Below are positions 15,064 to 22,472 of a DNA stretch of 23,124 nt, piece after piece. A program made the position numbers and the translations under genes. Source of the DNA: a virus. A model generated the notes under the pieces. It made no database searches, was not told where the DNA came from, and saw only the letters and a program-made list of their open reading frames with translations. Location: the IMG/VR virus record IMGVR_UViG_3300006565_000054, positions 1 to 23,124 of that record; one strand, 5' to 3'. Numbering within the stretch: position 1 is the stretch's first letter; each line of letters begins with the position of its first letter.

Positions 15064-16542
15064 TTAAAAACCAAATACCATTATACACCCATTTGATCCA
15101 GAATTACCAGAAGTATTCTGATCACAGGTTACAACACCATCTGCACCTTCTCCATAACTTCTACCACCCCAAGCAGACATTCCACCTTGAGCTCTTGCAG
15201 CATGTTCATCGACAGTAGTATTACCAGCACTTGTGGCCATATTACCATCTCCACCATTTGCACCATTCATCCCAAAACCATTACCTGCTCCACCAGTACC
15301 ACCCTCAGATACTCTAGTAGCAGGAGAGTAATCTGTTCCGCTACTTCCAGTACCACCTGCACCATAAAGACCAGTATTTCCAAATGTTGTTGTTCCACCA
15401 GTTCCACCAGTTCCACCAACCCATCCACCACCAGAGGAACCACCACCTCCACCAGTTCCGACAGTTACAGACATTGAAGCAGGTAAACTTGATGCAGCAT
15501 AAATCCACATACCCATACCACCAGCTCCACCACCACCAGTAGCACCACCATCACATCCATCATCATCTTGTGCATTAGCACCACCAGATCCACCACCTCC
15601 ACCAATACAAATTACCCAAAAATGACTATATCCAGATGGTTTTGTCCAAGTTCCAGATGATTGGAATGTTTGTAAATTTGCACCACCACCGCCACCACCA
15701 GCAGAACCATTCGATGCTGCTGTTATTCTACCTTGTTGGTCAACAGTTATGTTTGCATTAGTATATGAGTCAGGAGTTACAGCAGTATTATCCAGATTCA
15801 TTGTAAATTCATTCTGACTCTGAACTGAATTTGTAAGAGCAGTTCCAGCATTGAATTTAATAGTATAATCAGTTGCGGATGAAGTATTTTCTGTTCCGTC
15901 TAATTTTAAATTAACATTTCCACCGCCAGCATTTTCAACAGTATATGAATAAGTTGTATCGACATTAGTACCTGGAGGACCAGGAGGACCAGGAGTTCCA
16001 GTTCCTGGAGGACCAGGAGGACCAGGATTACCAGTTCCAGGAGTACCATCCTCACCATCTTCACCTGGAGGACCAGGAGGACCACTGCCTGGAGGACCAG
16101 GAGGACCTGGTGTAGTTGAATCTTCTCCTGGAGGACCAGGATTACCAGGAGGTCCTGGAGGACCAGAATCTAATGGAGTAAACTCTAAAGCAGTTTCTCC
16201 CGAATTTACTTTAACTGTTTTACCAGATTGTCCAGAATATCCAGGAGAAGTATCAGGAGTATCTGTTAATTCTAAAAATGTTCCTGCACCACCACCAGTG
16301 CCTGGAGGACCAGGAGGACCAGGAGGTCCTGGAGTATTTCCTGGAGGACCAGGAGGACCAGGGTTACCAGTTCCTGGAGGACCAGGAGGTCCAGGAGTTG
16401 CAGGACCAGGAGGACCAGGAGGACCTTCAGGTCCATTACTTGGAACTCTATCCCAAGCATACCCATTCCACTTCCACATCACACCATTTTCGGTATGAGT
16501 CTCGTCTAGTTCAGGACTATTTGGAAAATCAAATGCTGCCAT
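15064..16542 (-). CDS. Collagen-like tail fibre with Gly-rich adhesin-like tip (492 aa)
   Basis: The domain order is clear. Residues 1-35 ([19 protein letters not shown]...[10 protein letters not shown]) form a short N-terminal module common in phage fibres. Two collagen-like segments of Gly-X-Y (39-86 and 127-192, mostly GPP) flank a known fibre linker (88-124, [20 protein letters not shown]). A beta-rich region follows (197-278). The C-terminal 210 residues are Gly-rich ([19 protein letters not shown], then GGGGGSGG loops, ending CIMVFGF), like Gly-rich receptor-binding domains of phage adhesins. ATG 16542 overlaps the previous stop as TAATG and has a purine-rich AGAGAG site. The frame also opens at 16578 (12 extra residues read over the 124-aa gene), which is less likely. 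It is predicted to form a trimeric collagen helix carrying the host-recognition tip. Confidence 0.85.
   Translation of the reverse strand: MAAFDFPNSPELDETHTENGVMWKWNGYAWDRVPSNGPEGPPGPPGPATPGPPGPPGTGNPGPPGPPGNTPGPPGPPGPPGTGGGAGTFLELTDTPDTSPGYSGQSGKTVKVNSGETALEFTPLDSGPPGPPGNPGPPGEDSTTPGPPGPPGSGPPGPPGEDGEDGTPGTGNPGPPGPPGTGTPGPPGPPGTNVDTTYSYTVENAGGGNVNLKLDGTENTSSATDYTIKFNAGTALTNSVQSQNEFTMNLDNTAVTPDSYTNANITVDQQGRITAASNGSAGGGGGGANLQTFQSSGTWTKPSGYSHFWVICIGGGGGSGGANAQDDDGCDGGATGGGGAGGMGMWIYAASSLPASMSVTVGTGGGGGSSGGGWVGGTGGTGGTTTFGNTGLYGAGGTGSSGTDYSPATRVSEGGTGGAGNGFGMNGANGGDGNMATSAGNTTVDEHAARAQGGMSAWGGRSYGEGADGVVTCDQNTSGNSGSNGCIMVFGF
15968..16167 (-). repeat. GPP-coding tandem repeat tract (second collagen segment)
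   Basis: Low-complexity DNA built of 9-nt units (plus strand GGAGGACCA and variants) encodes Gly-Pro-Pro triplets with Glu/Asp/Thr-containing interruptions. It is locally GC-rich against an AT-rich background. Confidence 0.9.
16299..16436 (-). repeat. GPP-coding tandem repeat tract (first collagen segment)
   Basis: The same 9-nt unit repeats encode residues 37-82 of the 492-aa protein. The units are near-identical to those in the neighbouring 388-aa gene, so slippage or exchange between the two genes is possible. Confidence 0.9.
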
Positions 16543-16916
16543 TATCCACTCTCTGGTATAACCACTATATTGTACCATTTAATAGGGTACGAACCACTAA
16601 CAGCATCTAAATTAGCAGTATGTCCATCTGCAAGCCAAAATTCATCTACAAAAGTTCCACCATTAGTTGCTACAGCTCTGGTCATTTGACCAGAACTTGT
16701 AATATGTTTACCAAAACCTACAAATCTATCATTAGTTCCACTAGTTTCTTCAAACATATAACCAGATCCAGCTGATCCAAATCTCAATTTAATACCAACA
16801 GTCGATGCTTGAGAATTATCTGCTGCAAGAGCAATACCAATAATCACACGAACATTCTCACCAGTGCTATTGGTATAACTCCAATTACCCGATCCTGAAT
16901 ATACTGTTGCTGCCAT
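16542..16916 (-). CDS. Small beta-rich virion-associated protein (124 aa)
   Basis: The protein is rich in Gly, Ser, Thr and aromatic residues, with alternating beta-strand patterns (NVRVIIGIALAADN; VGIKLRFGSAGSGYMF; DEFWLADGHTANL; YPIKWYNIVVIPESG). It has no signal peptide or membrane segment. It lies between two collagen-like fibre genes. It starts 25 nt after the first, behind a CATAAATA motif and an AGGAAA site 10 nt upstream, and ends with a TAATG overlap into the second. I do not recognise the family. The composition would suit a globular knob domain or cap of a fibre; this is an inference. Confidence 0.7.
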   Translation of the reverse strand: MAATVYSGSGNWSYTNSTGENVRVIIGIALAADNSQASTVGIKLRFGSAGSGYMFEETSGTNDRFVGFGKHITSSGQMTRAVATNGGTFVDEFWLADGHTANLDAVSGSYPIKWYNIVVIPESG

Positions 16917-16938
16917 AATCTTTTAATTTCCTGTTTAC

Positions 16939-16946
16939 TATTTATG
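16939..16946 (-). promoter_or_regulatory. Late promoter-like CATAAATA before the 124-aa gene
   Basis: Minus strand CATAAATA matches 7 of 8 bases of the T4 late promoter and contains the TAA stop of the 388-aa gene. It lies 22 nt before the ATG at 16916, with AGGAAA in between. This spacing makes it the best late-promoter candidate in the window. Confidence 0.55.
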
Positions 16947-18108
16947 GCAATCCCATTGGAATATGCCATTGACTTTCAAATGGACCAGCACCACTACCAG
17001 CAGCAGAACCTGGAGGACCAGGAGATCCAGCAGGACCTTGTGCTACTGCTACCCATTGATCACTATTACCATCATTATAATACACATATAATGCTCCAGT
17101 GTCACTTTCCCACCACAAATCACCCTCTGAAGGTGCAGGAGAAGTTGGTGGAGTTTCACTGATTTGTAGTCCAGCAATACCTGCAGGACCAGGAGGTCCA
17201 GGAGTACCTGGAGTACCAGGAGTTCCATCATCTCCATCAGGACCTGGAGGTCCAGGAGAGGGAGGACCAGGAGGACCTGGGTTTCCTGGAGGACCAGGAG
17301 GACCACCAGCAGGACCAGGAGGTCCAGGATTACCATCTTCACCTGGAGGTCCAGGAGTTCCAGGAGTTCCAGGAGTACCTGGACTTCCAGTTCCTGGAGG
17401 ACCAGGATTACCAGGAGTTCCATCATCTCCATCGGGACCTGGAGGTCCAGGAGGTCCAGGAGGACCACCTGGAGGACCAGGAGGACCAGGAGGACCATCT
17501 TCACCTGGACTTCCATCACCACCACCAGAACCTGGAGGTCCAGGAGGTCCAGGAGGACCACCACCTGGTCCAGGAGAACCTGGAGGACCTGGAGGACCAA
17601 CTCCACCACCAGCAATTACTGTTACCCATTGACTACTATCACCATCATCATAGTAAATACACAAATCACCATGATCATTTTCCCACCACAATTCACCATG
17701 ATTTGGATCTAATGGAGGATCTTCTCCTATAGTAACAGGAATAACTGTTACAGTTGCAGCAATACCTGGATGACCAGAAGGATGTTGAACATCTACTTGA
17801 GCCGTTACTGCTGCACCTACAAAATTAAGTTGGGTTATACTACTTGCAGCACTAACAAGAATACCTTCATCATATACACTAATAGCACCTGGAATTACTC
17901 CACCACCAACAGGAACCCAATATCTTTTACCCTCAAAACCAGGAACAGAAACCAACTGATACTGTTGTCCAGAAGGAACAGGAGGGCTAGTTATAGGATC
18001 GGCAAGATTAGGCTCTGCCTGTTCTAATCCAAGATACCTATACCTATCGTCCTTTAATTGATCTTGGGGGGTTCGTTTAGCCCTACCGCTAATATACTTC
18101 TTAGACAT
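16942..18108 (-). CDS. Collagen-like structural protein with flanking WW/YY modules (388 aa)
   Basis: The N-terminus is basic and soluble ([20 protein letters not shown]) and is followed by a beta-rich part. Residues 138-164 ([20 protein letters not shown], then SSQWVTV) and 327-355 ([20 protein letters not shown], then SDQWVAV) are two copies of one module. Between them, residues 171-312 form a long collagen-like stretch of about 47 Gly-X-Y triplets, mostly GPP, with acidic breaks such as GDDGTPG and GEDG. A short second GPPG patch (about 358-367) and [11 protein letters not shown] close the protein. The start overlaps the end of the 345-aa gene by 8 nt. It is probably a trimeric rod attached by its N-terminus, and a candidate substrate of the downstream prolyl hydroxylase-type enzyme. 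Confidence 0.85.
   Translation of the reverse strand: MSKKYISGRAKRTPQDQLKDDRYRYLGLEQAEPNLADPITSPPVPSGQQYQLVSVPGFEGKRYWVPVGGGVIPGAISVYDEGILVSAASSITQLNFVGAAVTAQVDVQHPSGHPGIAATVTVIPVTIGEDPPLDPNHGELWWENDHGDLCIYYDDGDSSQWVTVIAGGGVGPPGPPGSPGPGGGPPGPPGPPGSGGGDGSPGEDGPPGPPGPPGGPPGPPGPPGPDGDDGTPGNPGPPGTGSPGTPGTPGTPGPPGEDGNPGPPGPAGGPPGPPGNPGPPGPPSPGPPGPDGDDGTPGTPGTPGPPGPAGIAGLQISETPPTSPAPSEGDLWWESDTGALYVYYNDGNSDQWVAVAQGPAGSPGPPGSAAGSGAGPFESQWHIPMGLP
17180..17606 (-). repeat. Long GPP-coding tandem repeat tract
   Basis: About 427 nt of 9-nt unit repeats (GGAGGACCA, GGAGGTCCA, GGAGTACCT on the plus strand) encode residues 168-310 of the 388-aa protein. Codon choice is narrow (Gly GGT/GGA, Pro CCT/CCA). 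Locally the tract is the most GC-rich part of the window. Confidence 0.9.
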
Positions 18109-19138
18109 TACTGTTTTCTAAGACACTCGCAGTTAATTCCATTTCCAAAGGAGCAACAAATCCACCAGCACGACTCTGACCAACATTAACCCTTATACTA
18201 CTATTAGTAGCAACAACGGCAATTGTTAATTCATTAGTAGATGTTGATGATGATCCAGCAGGATCAGTATCTCGTGGATAAGAATGTTCCGTATAATAAT
18301 CATCCATAGAGCATCTAAAGAATACTGAATTATCCACTATCTTAATTTTATCACCATTAGATAAACTATTAGCACCTATAGTCAATACCAATTCTCCAGG
18401 TGCTAAAGTAATACCCTCCATAGTTTTTGCAATATTATCTCCATTATACAATGCATGAGTAACATTAAATTTAGACCCAGAAGAACCACCACTTATAACT
18501 TCAACTGCTTCAAAATTTGCTCTTGAGAATCTATGTAAAGCAGAATTATAAGTATGAGGATTACCACTTGCTCCTCCAACAGTCATTGAAAATGTTCTTG
18601 ATATACCAACATTATCAACTATACTATCAACAGTATAAGATTGTTGAGGGTCTGGAAAAACATTAGTTGTAATTCCAGAATATGATGAGCAAGTAAAATA
18701 CAATCCACCTAAAGTAACTTCATTTCCAGCAATAAATCCATGATTTTCTTTACACATTACAGTAGCAATTCCTGTTGGTTCATCATAATCAACACCAGTA
18801 ACTATACCAACATTCTGTTGAGTACCTTTAATATAAACCCTATCAAGAACTATAGGAGTTTTTTCTAAAACTATTCTACCATCTACTAATATTAAAGCAT
18901 CATTAGGTGGTATTTCTGCATCTTGTATAATTCTTACATCTCTTGTATTACCAGTACTTCTTGATTCCCTTCTTTGAAAAAATGTAACTTTTGGATAAGT
19001 TATACCAACACCAACATTTGCAACTTGAGCATATAACAACAAAGATGTACTACCAGTTGGAACCTCATATATTTTTTGCAATCCAGGAGAAACTGGAACA
19101 GCAATATTAATAAACTTATTTACGGGTGCTATTGCCAT
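18101..19138 (-). CDS. Cyanophage-type virion structural protein (345 aa)
   Basis: This is a beta-rich protein without membrane segments. The N-terminal domain ([21 protein letters not shown]) and strands up to about residue 110 resemble a baseplate/fibre connector. Residues 115-190 hold a module also common in these phages ([21 protein letters not shown]). Near the C-terminus is [20 protein letters not shown] then RDTDPAG, a motif I associate with T4-like cyanophage structural proteins. It starts one base after the 1110-aa gene stop, with GAGATAAG just upstream, and overlaps the collagen-like gene by 8 nt. It is therefore probably co-translated and part of the same fibre or baseplate assembly. 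The exact role is not known. Confidence 0.7.
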   Translation of the reverse strand: MAIAPVNKFINIAVPVSPGLQKIYEVPTGSTSLLLYAQVANVGVGITYPKVTFFQRRESRSTGNTRDVRIIQDAEIPPNDALILVDGRIVLEKTPIVLDRVYIKGTQQNVGIVTGVDYDEPTGIATVMCKENHGFIAGNEVTLGGLYFTCSSYSGITTNVFPDPQQSYTVDSIVDNVGISRTFSMTVGGASGNPHTYNSALHRFSRANFEAVEVISGGSSGSKFNVTHALYNGDNIAKTMEGITLAPGELVLTIGANSLSNGDKIKIVDNSVFFRCSMDDYYTEHSYPRDTDPAGSSSTSTNELTIAVVATNSSIRVNVGQSRAGGFVAPLEMELTASVLENSNV

Positions 19139-19139
19139 C

Positions 19140-22100
19140 TTATCTCAACGCTAAAATTAACGGGGTCATTTGTGCTTGTATTGCTCTATTAAAGTCTCTT
19201 CCTCTAATAGTAGAAGTTGTCTGGTCAATAGTTAGACCATCACCAATTCTAAAATTACCTTTCTGATCGGTACTTGTGAATGGGCATTGTCCACCGTTTA
19301 TAGCAACAACTTCATTCTCAGGTATTGGTTTTCCACCTTGGAAGGGGTTCGCAATATTTATATCCGTACCTGCACCAATATATTCAAAGGAATGTGAACT
19401 GGTTATAATTCTACTCAGTCTTACAAATTCCATCTTACTTGTAGACTTAACCTTATAAGGTATAAACTCATTAAAAGTTACTGTAGATAATCCAGTAACT
19501 GAAGAAACTGTGGTTGCTTCATCAATAGTATATAAAATTGGATCCATATCTGCTGTTAATTGTGCAGATCCATTTCCAGAAATATTCAAAACAACATTTT
19601 GGGTTGGTAAGAAATTCCTACCACTAGCAATAATATCAACAGAAGTAATAGTTCCAGCAGCACTTACATTAGGAGAAAACTCAGCAAAAATTGATTCTGG
19701 ACCTTCTGGAAGAGTAGCAGTAACAAGAGGAGGTGCAGATGCAGCATAATCACCAGGATTACCACCATTAACAACAGTAACACCTCTTATAAATTGTAAA
19801 GGTTTGGTAATTGATGCAGTAGATGGACTATCTGGATAATCATTCATATCTAAATGGAAATAAGCACCTTGTCCATCAAATGGAGTTCTAAATTGTCTGG
19901 GTGTATTAAAATCTCTAACTTGATTTAATACCACTATATCAGATTCACCGTTTATATCAGCATTTAAATTACCATCAAATTCAACAACACTAGTACCGTC
20001 AGAAACTAATCCATAAGTACCAAATGAAGAGTTTGAGTTTGTTAAGTCACATTGCCCACCAGATGTACAACCAATACCTATTTGATTTCCAATCGTAAAA
20101 ATAGAAACTAATTGGGCATATCCATTATTAGAAATAGAAACACCAATACCTGCTTCATTATATTGTGTAAATGAGTCACAAACCATACTCTTTAAATCTT
20201 GTCCAAGATCATTAGTTCCAGTAAATGAAGCATCAACATGATGACCATTGATCCTCATACCAATACTCTTACTCATAAAATTAGTACAGTTTCTAATATA
20301 TGGAGATCTCCATCTACCACTTGGTCCTTCATTTGCAGGACCAACATCAAGAAAACCACTTACAGCTGCAGGTGAAACTCCAGCACTAATATACGCTTGT
20401 GTTGGTGGGAAAGCAACTGCAGCACAATCCGTATTATCTTGTGATACTGATGTACCAGAGAAATTTAGATTTTCAATCAAACATCCTCTTCTAACATGGA
20501 ATACATCCCAATTAGGATTATTAGGTATAATTGTTACAAGTCTAATATCTTCTCCCTTTACAGTAACATCTGTTCTTAATCCAATCGGATTATCTTCATA
20601 ATATACACCAGAACGAACTTTAATTGTATCTCCTGGTTGTGCTTTTTCTGCTGCTTTACCAATAGTTCTTAAGGCATCACCCTCTAATAGCCCCTCATTA
20701 TCATCATCACCATCCAATGTAACAAAGATAATATTTTCAGTTTCAACACCAGATGGTCTCCAAGATACACCAACACCAATAGAAGTTAATCTCCAATCCT
20801 TTCTTGGATTAGACGCATCGTTAGGATCTGGTATTAAATTATTATAATCAATTAAAGAACTTTCTAATTCTAAAGTACCAATAAGTTTTGTATTCTGTCC
20901 AACATTTAAGTTCTTCTCAATTCCAACACCACCTTCAACTATTAAAGCACCAAGATCCTTAGTTGGAGATTGTGTAGTACCATGAATATGAAGATCACCA
21001 CCAATATTAACGTCTTTCTCAATACCAACACCACCATCAACTACAAGAGCACCAATGTCTTTAGTTGTGGATTGTGTTGGTGATTCAATTTTAGTATCTC
21101 CACCAACAAATAATCTCTTTGCTATTCCAACACCACCATCAATTTGAACGGAAGCAGGAGCAGTAGGACTTGTAGAATCTGTAAGATCATTAAATGTTGC
21201 TATTCCATCTACATCTAATGTATTATTAAGAGTTGTAGCACCATCTACGTCTAATGTAGAATTAAATGTAACAGCACCATCAGTATTCAATGTAGTGTCA
21301 AAATCAACAGCACCTGTTGCATGAACTGTGCCAGAAATATCTAAATCAGTACTTGGATTATCATTTTTAATACCAACCTTAGTCATCCTATAGATTGGTG
21401 CATCATTAGCAGATCCTACATGACCCCACAAATCTTGAGTTTGTATTCTTGCAATTTGTGTTGGATTTTCTGGATCAGGGATAGGAAGTACTGTATCAGT
21501 TCCTAATCCAAGACTATTAACCTGTCTAAAATTAATAGTCGAGAATAACTGAGAAGTACCATTAATAGGTAAATAAACACTCTCATCCTGTACATATATT
21601 CCATCAAGATTTACAGGAGATGCATTTACCCACCTAATTCCATTAGAATCTCGATTTAAATACCATCCATTTGCACCTGGAGAATCTGCAGAGTCAATAA
21701 TATTTTTATCAATCTTTACAGATCCTTCAATATCAAGTTTAATCGGACCTTCTTGCGAAGCATTGTATCCAGGTATATTACCAGGATTTGTACTTCCAAT
21801 ACCAACTATACCAGTATCAGTAACAACAAAAGAGTCATCCCATTTTCCAACTTGGAATCTTTGATACGGTTGAGTAGTTCCTATACCTACCGAAGATACT
21901 CCAGTTACTGGATCAGAAGCAACAATAAACGATTTTTCTCTATATCCAACTTGAAATCTTCCATCAGGTACTGTAGTTGCTATTCCGACTCTACACGGGT
22001 TAACAGTAACAGTTAAACATTCATTACCTACTTGGAATATTCCATCAGGTTGAGTAGTACCTATACCTGTAGAACCACCTTCAGTAACAACAAAAGATTT

Positions 22101-22472
22101 ATCTCCTACTTGGAATTTTGTATCTGGTTGGGTAGTACCTATACCTACTCTATTACCATATTCACCATCAGCTATCTCACCTTTTGATATAACTGTTAAT
22201 ACAGTACCACCAACACCTACATGAAGTCTGTGTCTTACTGTCAAATAATCGGTATCAATAAGATTTTCAACTCTTAAATCACCACCAATAGTAATATTCT
22301 TTTCTACGTCAAGATTTATAAATGTCCCATCACCACCTGTTCCTGTACCTCCAGAAGCAGTTCCTTCTAAATCAGCATATAATTTTCCATAAACATGAAC
22401 ATCATTATAAAATTCGGCAACATTACCTACCTTAAAATTATCCAGTCCCCCAAAATTCTCTTCCTGAGTCAT
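19140..22472 (-). CDS. Fibre/baseplate protein with VGIGTT repeats and beta-helix module (1110 aa)
   Basis: Residues 109-230 contain five copies of a V(G)IGTTQPDxxFQVG repeat. Residues 396-428 hold repeats of LDVDGATTLN type, and 446-526 hold three GGVGI(A/E)K units (GGVGIAKRLFVGGDTKI). The central part (578-670, FVTLDGDDDNEG...ALRTIGKAAEKAQPGDTIKV) resembles a pectate-lyase-like right-handed beta-helix; 725-830 (YIRNCTNFMSKSIGMRIN, SIFTIGNQIG, LTNSNSSFGTYGL) continue it. The C-terminus has HSFEYIGAGTD and KGNFRIGDGLTID. Most of these modules recur in the 1882-aa protein. No S74 chaperone is present here. The start overlaps the spike-like gene by one base (TAATG), with GGAGGA 8 nt upstream. 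A structural role in the baseplate or side fibres is likely; enzymatic activity is not supported. Confidence 0.78.
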   Translation of the reverse strand: MTQEENFGGLDNFKVGNVAEFYNDVHVYGKLYADLEGTASGGTGTGGDGTFINLDVEKNITIGGDLRVENLIDTDYLTVRHRLHVGVGGTVLTVISKGEIADGEYGNRVGIGTTQPDTKFQVGDKSFVVTEGGSTGIGTTQPDGIFQVGNECLTVTVNPCRVGIATTVPDGRFQVGYREKSFIVASDPVTGVSSVGIGTTQPYQRFQVGKWDDSFVVTDTGIVGIGSTNPGNIPGYNASQEGPIKLDIEGSVKIDKNIIDSADSPGANGWYLNRDSNGIRWVNASPVNLDGIYVQDESVYLPINGTSQLFSTINFRQVNSLGLGTDTVLPIPDPENPTQIARIQTQDLWGHVGSANDAPIYRMTKVGIKNDNPSTDLDISGTVHATGAVDFDTTLNTDGAVTFNSTLDVDGATTLNNTLDVDGIATFNDLTDSTSPTAPASVQIDGGVGIAKRLFVGGDTKIESPTQSTTKDIGALVVDGGVGIEKDVNIGGDLHIHGTTQSPTKDLGALIVEGGVGIEKNLNVGQNTKLIGTLELESSLIDYNNLIPDPNDASNPRKDWRLTSIGVGVSWRPSGVETENIIFVTLDGDDDNEGLLEGDALRTIGKAAEKAQPGDTIKVRSGVYYEDNPIGLRTDVTVKGEDIRLVTIIPNNPNWDVFHVRRGCLIENLNFSGTSVSQDNTDCAAVAFPPTQAYISAGVSPAAVSGFLDVGPANEGPSGRWRSPYIRNCTNFMSKSIGMRINGHHVDASFTGTNDLGQDLKSMVCDSFTQYNEAGIGVSISNNGYAQLVSIFTIGNQIGIGCTSGGQCDLTNSNSSFGTYGLVSDGTSVVEFDGNLNADINGESDIVVLNQVRDFNTPRQFRTPFDGQGAYFHLDMNDYPDSPSTASITKPLQFIRGVTVVNGGNPGDYAASAPPLVTATLPEGPESIFAEFSPNVSAAGTITSVDIIASGRNFLPTQNVVLNISGNGSAQLTADMDPILYTIDEATTVSSVTGLSTVTFNEFIPYKVKSTSKMEFVRLSRIITSSHSFEYIGAGTDINIANPFQGGKPIPENEVVAINGGQCPFTSTDQKGNFRIGDGLTIDQTTSTIRGRDFNRAIQAQMTPLILALR
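21783..22148 (-). repeat. Five imperfect VGIGTTQPDxxFQVG coding repeats
   Basis: Within the 1110-aa gene, units recur at residues about 109-123, 135-149, 162-176, 195-209 and 223-230 (the last truncated). On the plus strand the repeating DNA is the ATTCCATCAGG/TGGTTGAGTAGT-type phrase. The units differ from each other, so this is an old, diverged array. Confidence 0.75.

Noticed and set aside
16543-16578. 12-residue N-terminal extension of the collagen-like adhesin
   Set aside because: It overlaps the coding end of the 124-aa gene. The ATG at 16542 forms TAATG with that gene's stop and begins the familiar AAFDFPNSP module.
17099-17632. Plus-strand 177-aa ORF encoding GGP/GVP repeats, and a similar one at 16298-16498
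   Set aside because: They are exact antisense shadows of the GPP tracts in the minus-strand collagen-like genes. Stops are rare there because of GC-rich repeats. No start signal or operon fits the plus strand.
15064-18108. Host-derived collagen or eukaryotic contamination
   Set aside because: The GPP tracts are embedded in phage-type fibre modules and in a continuous overlapping gene array, so they belong to the phage.
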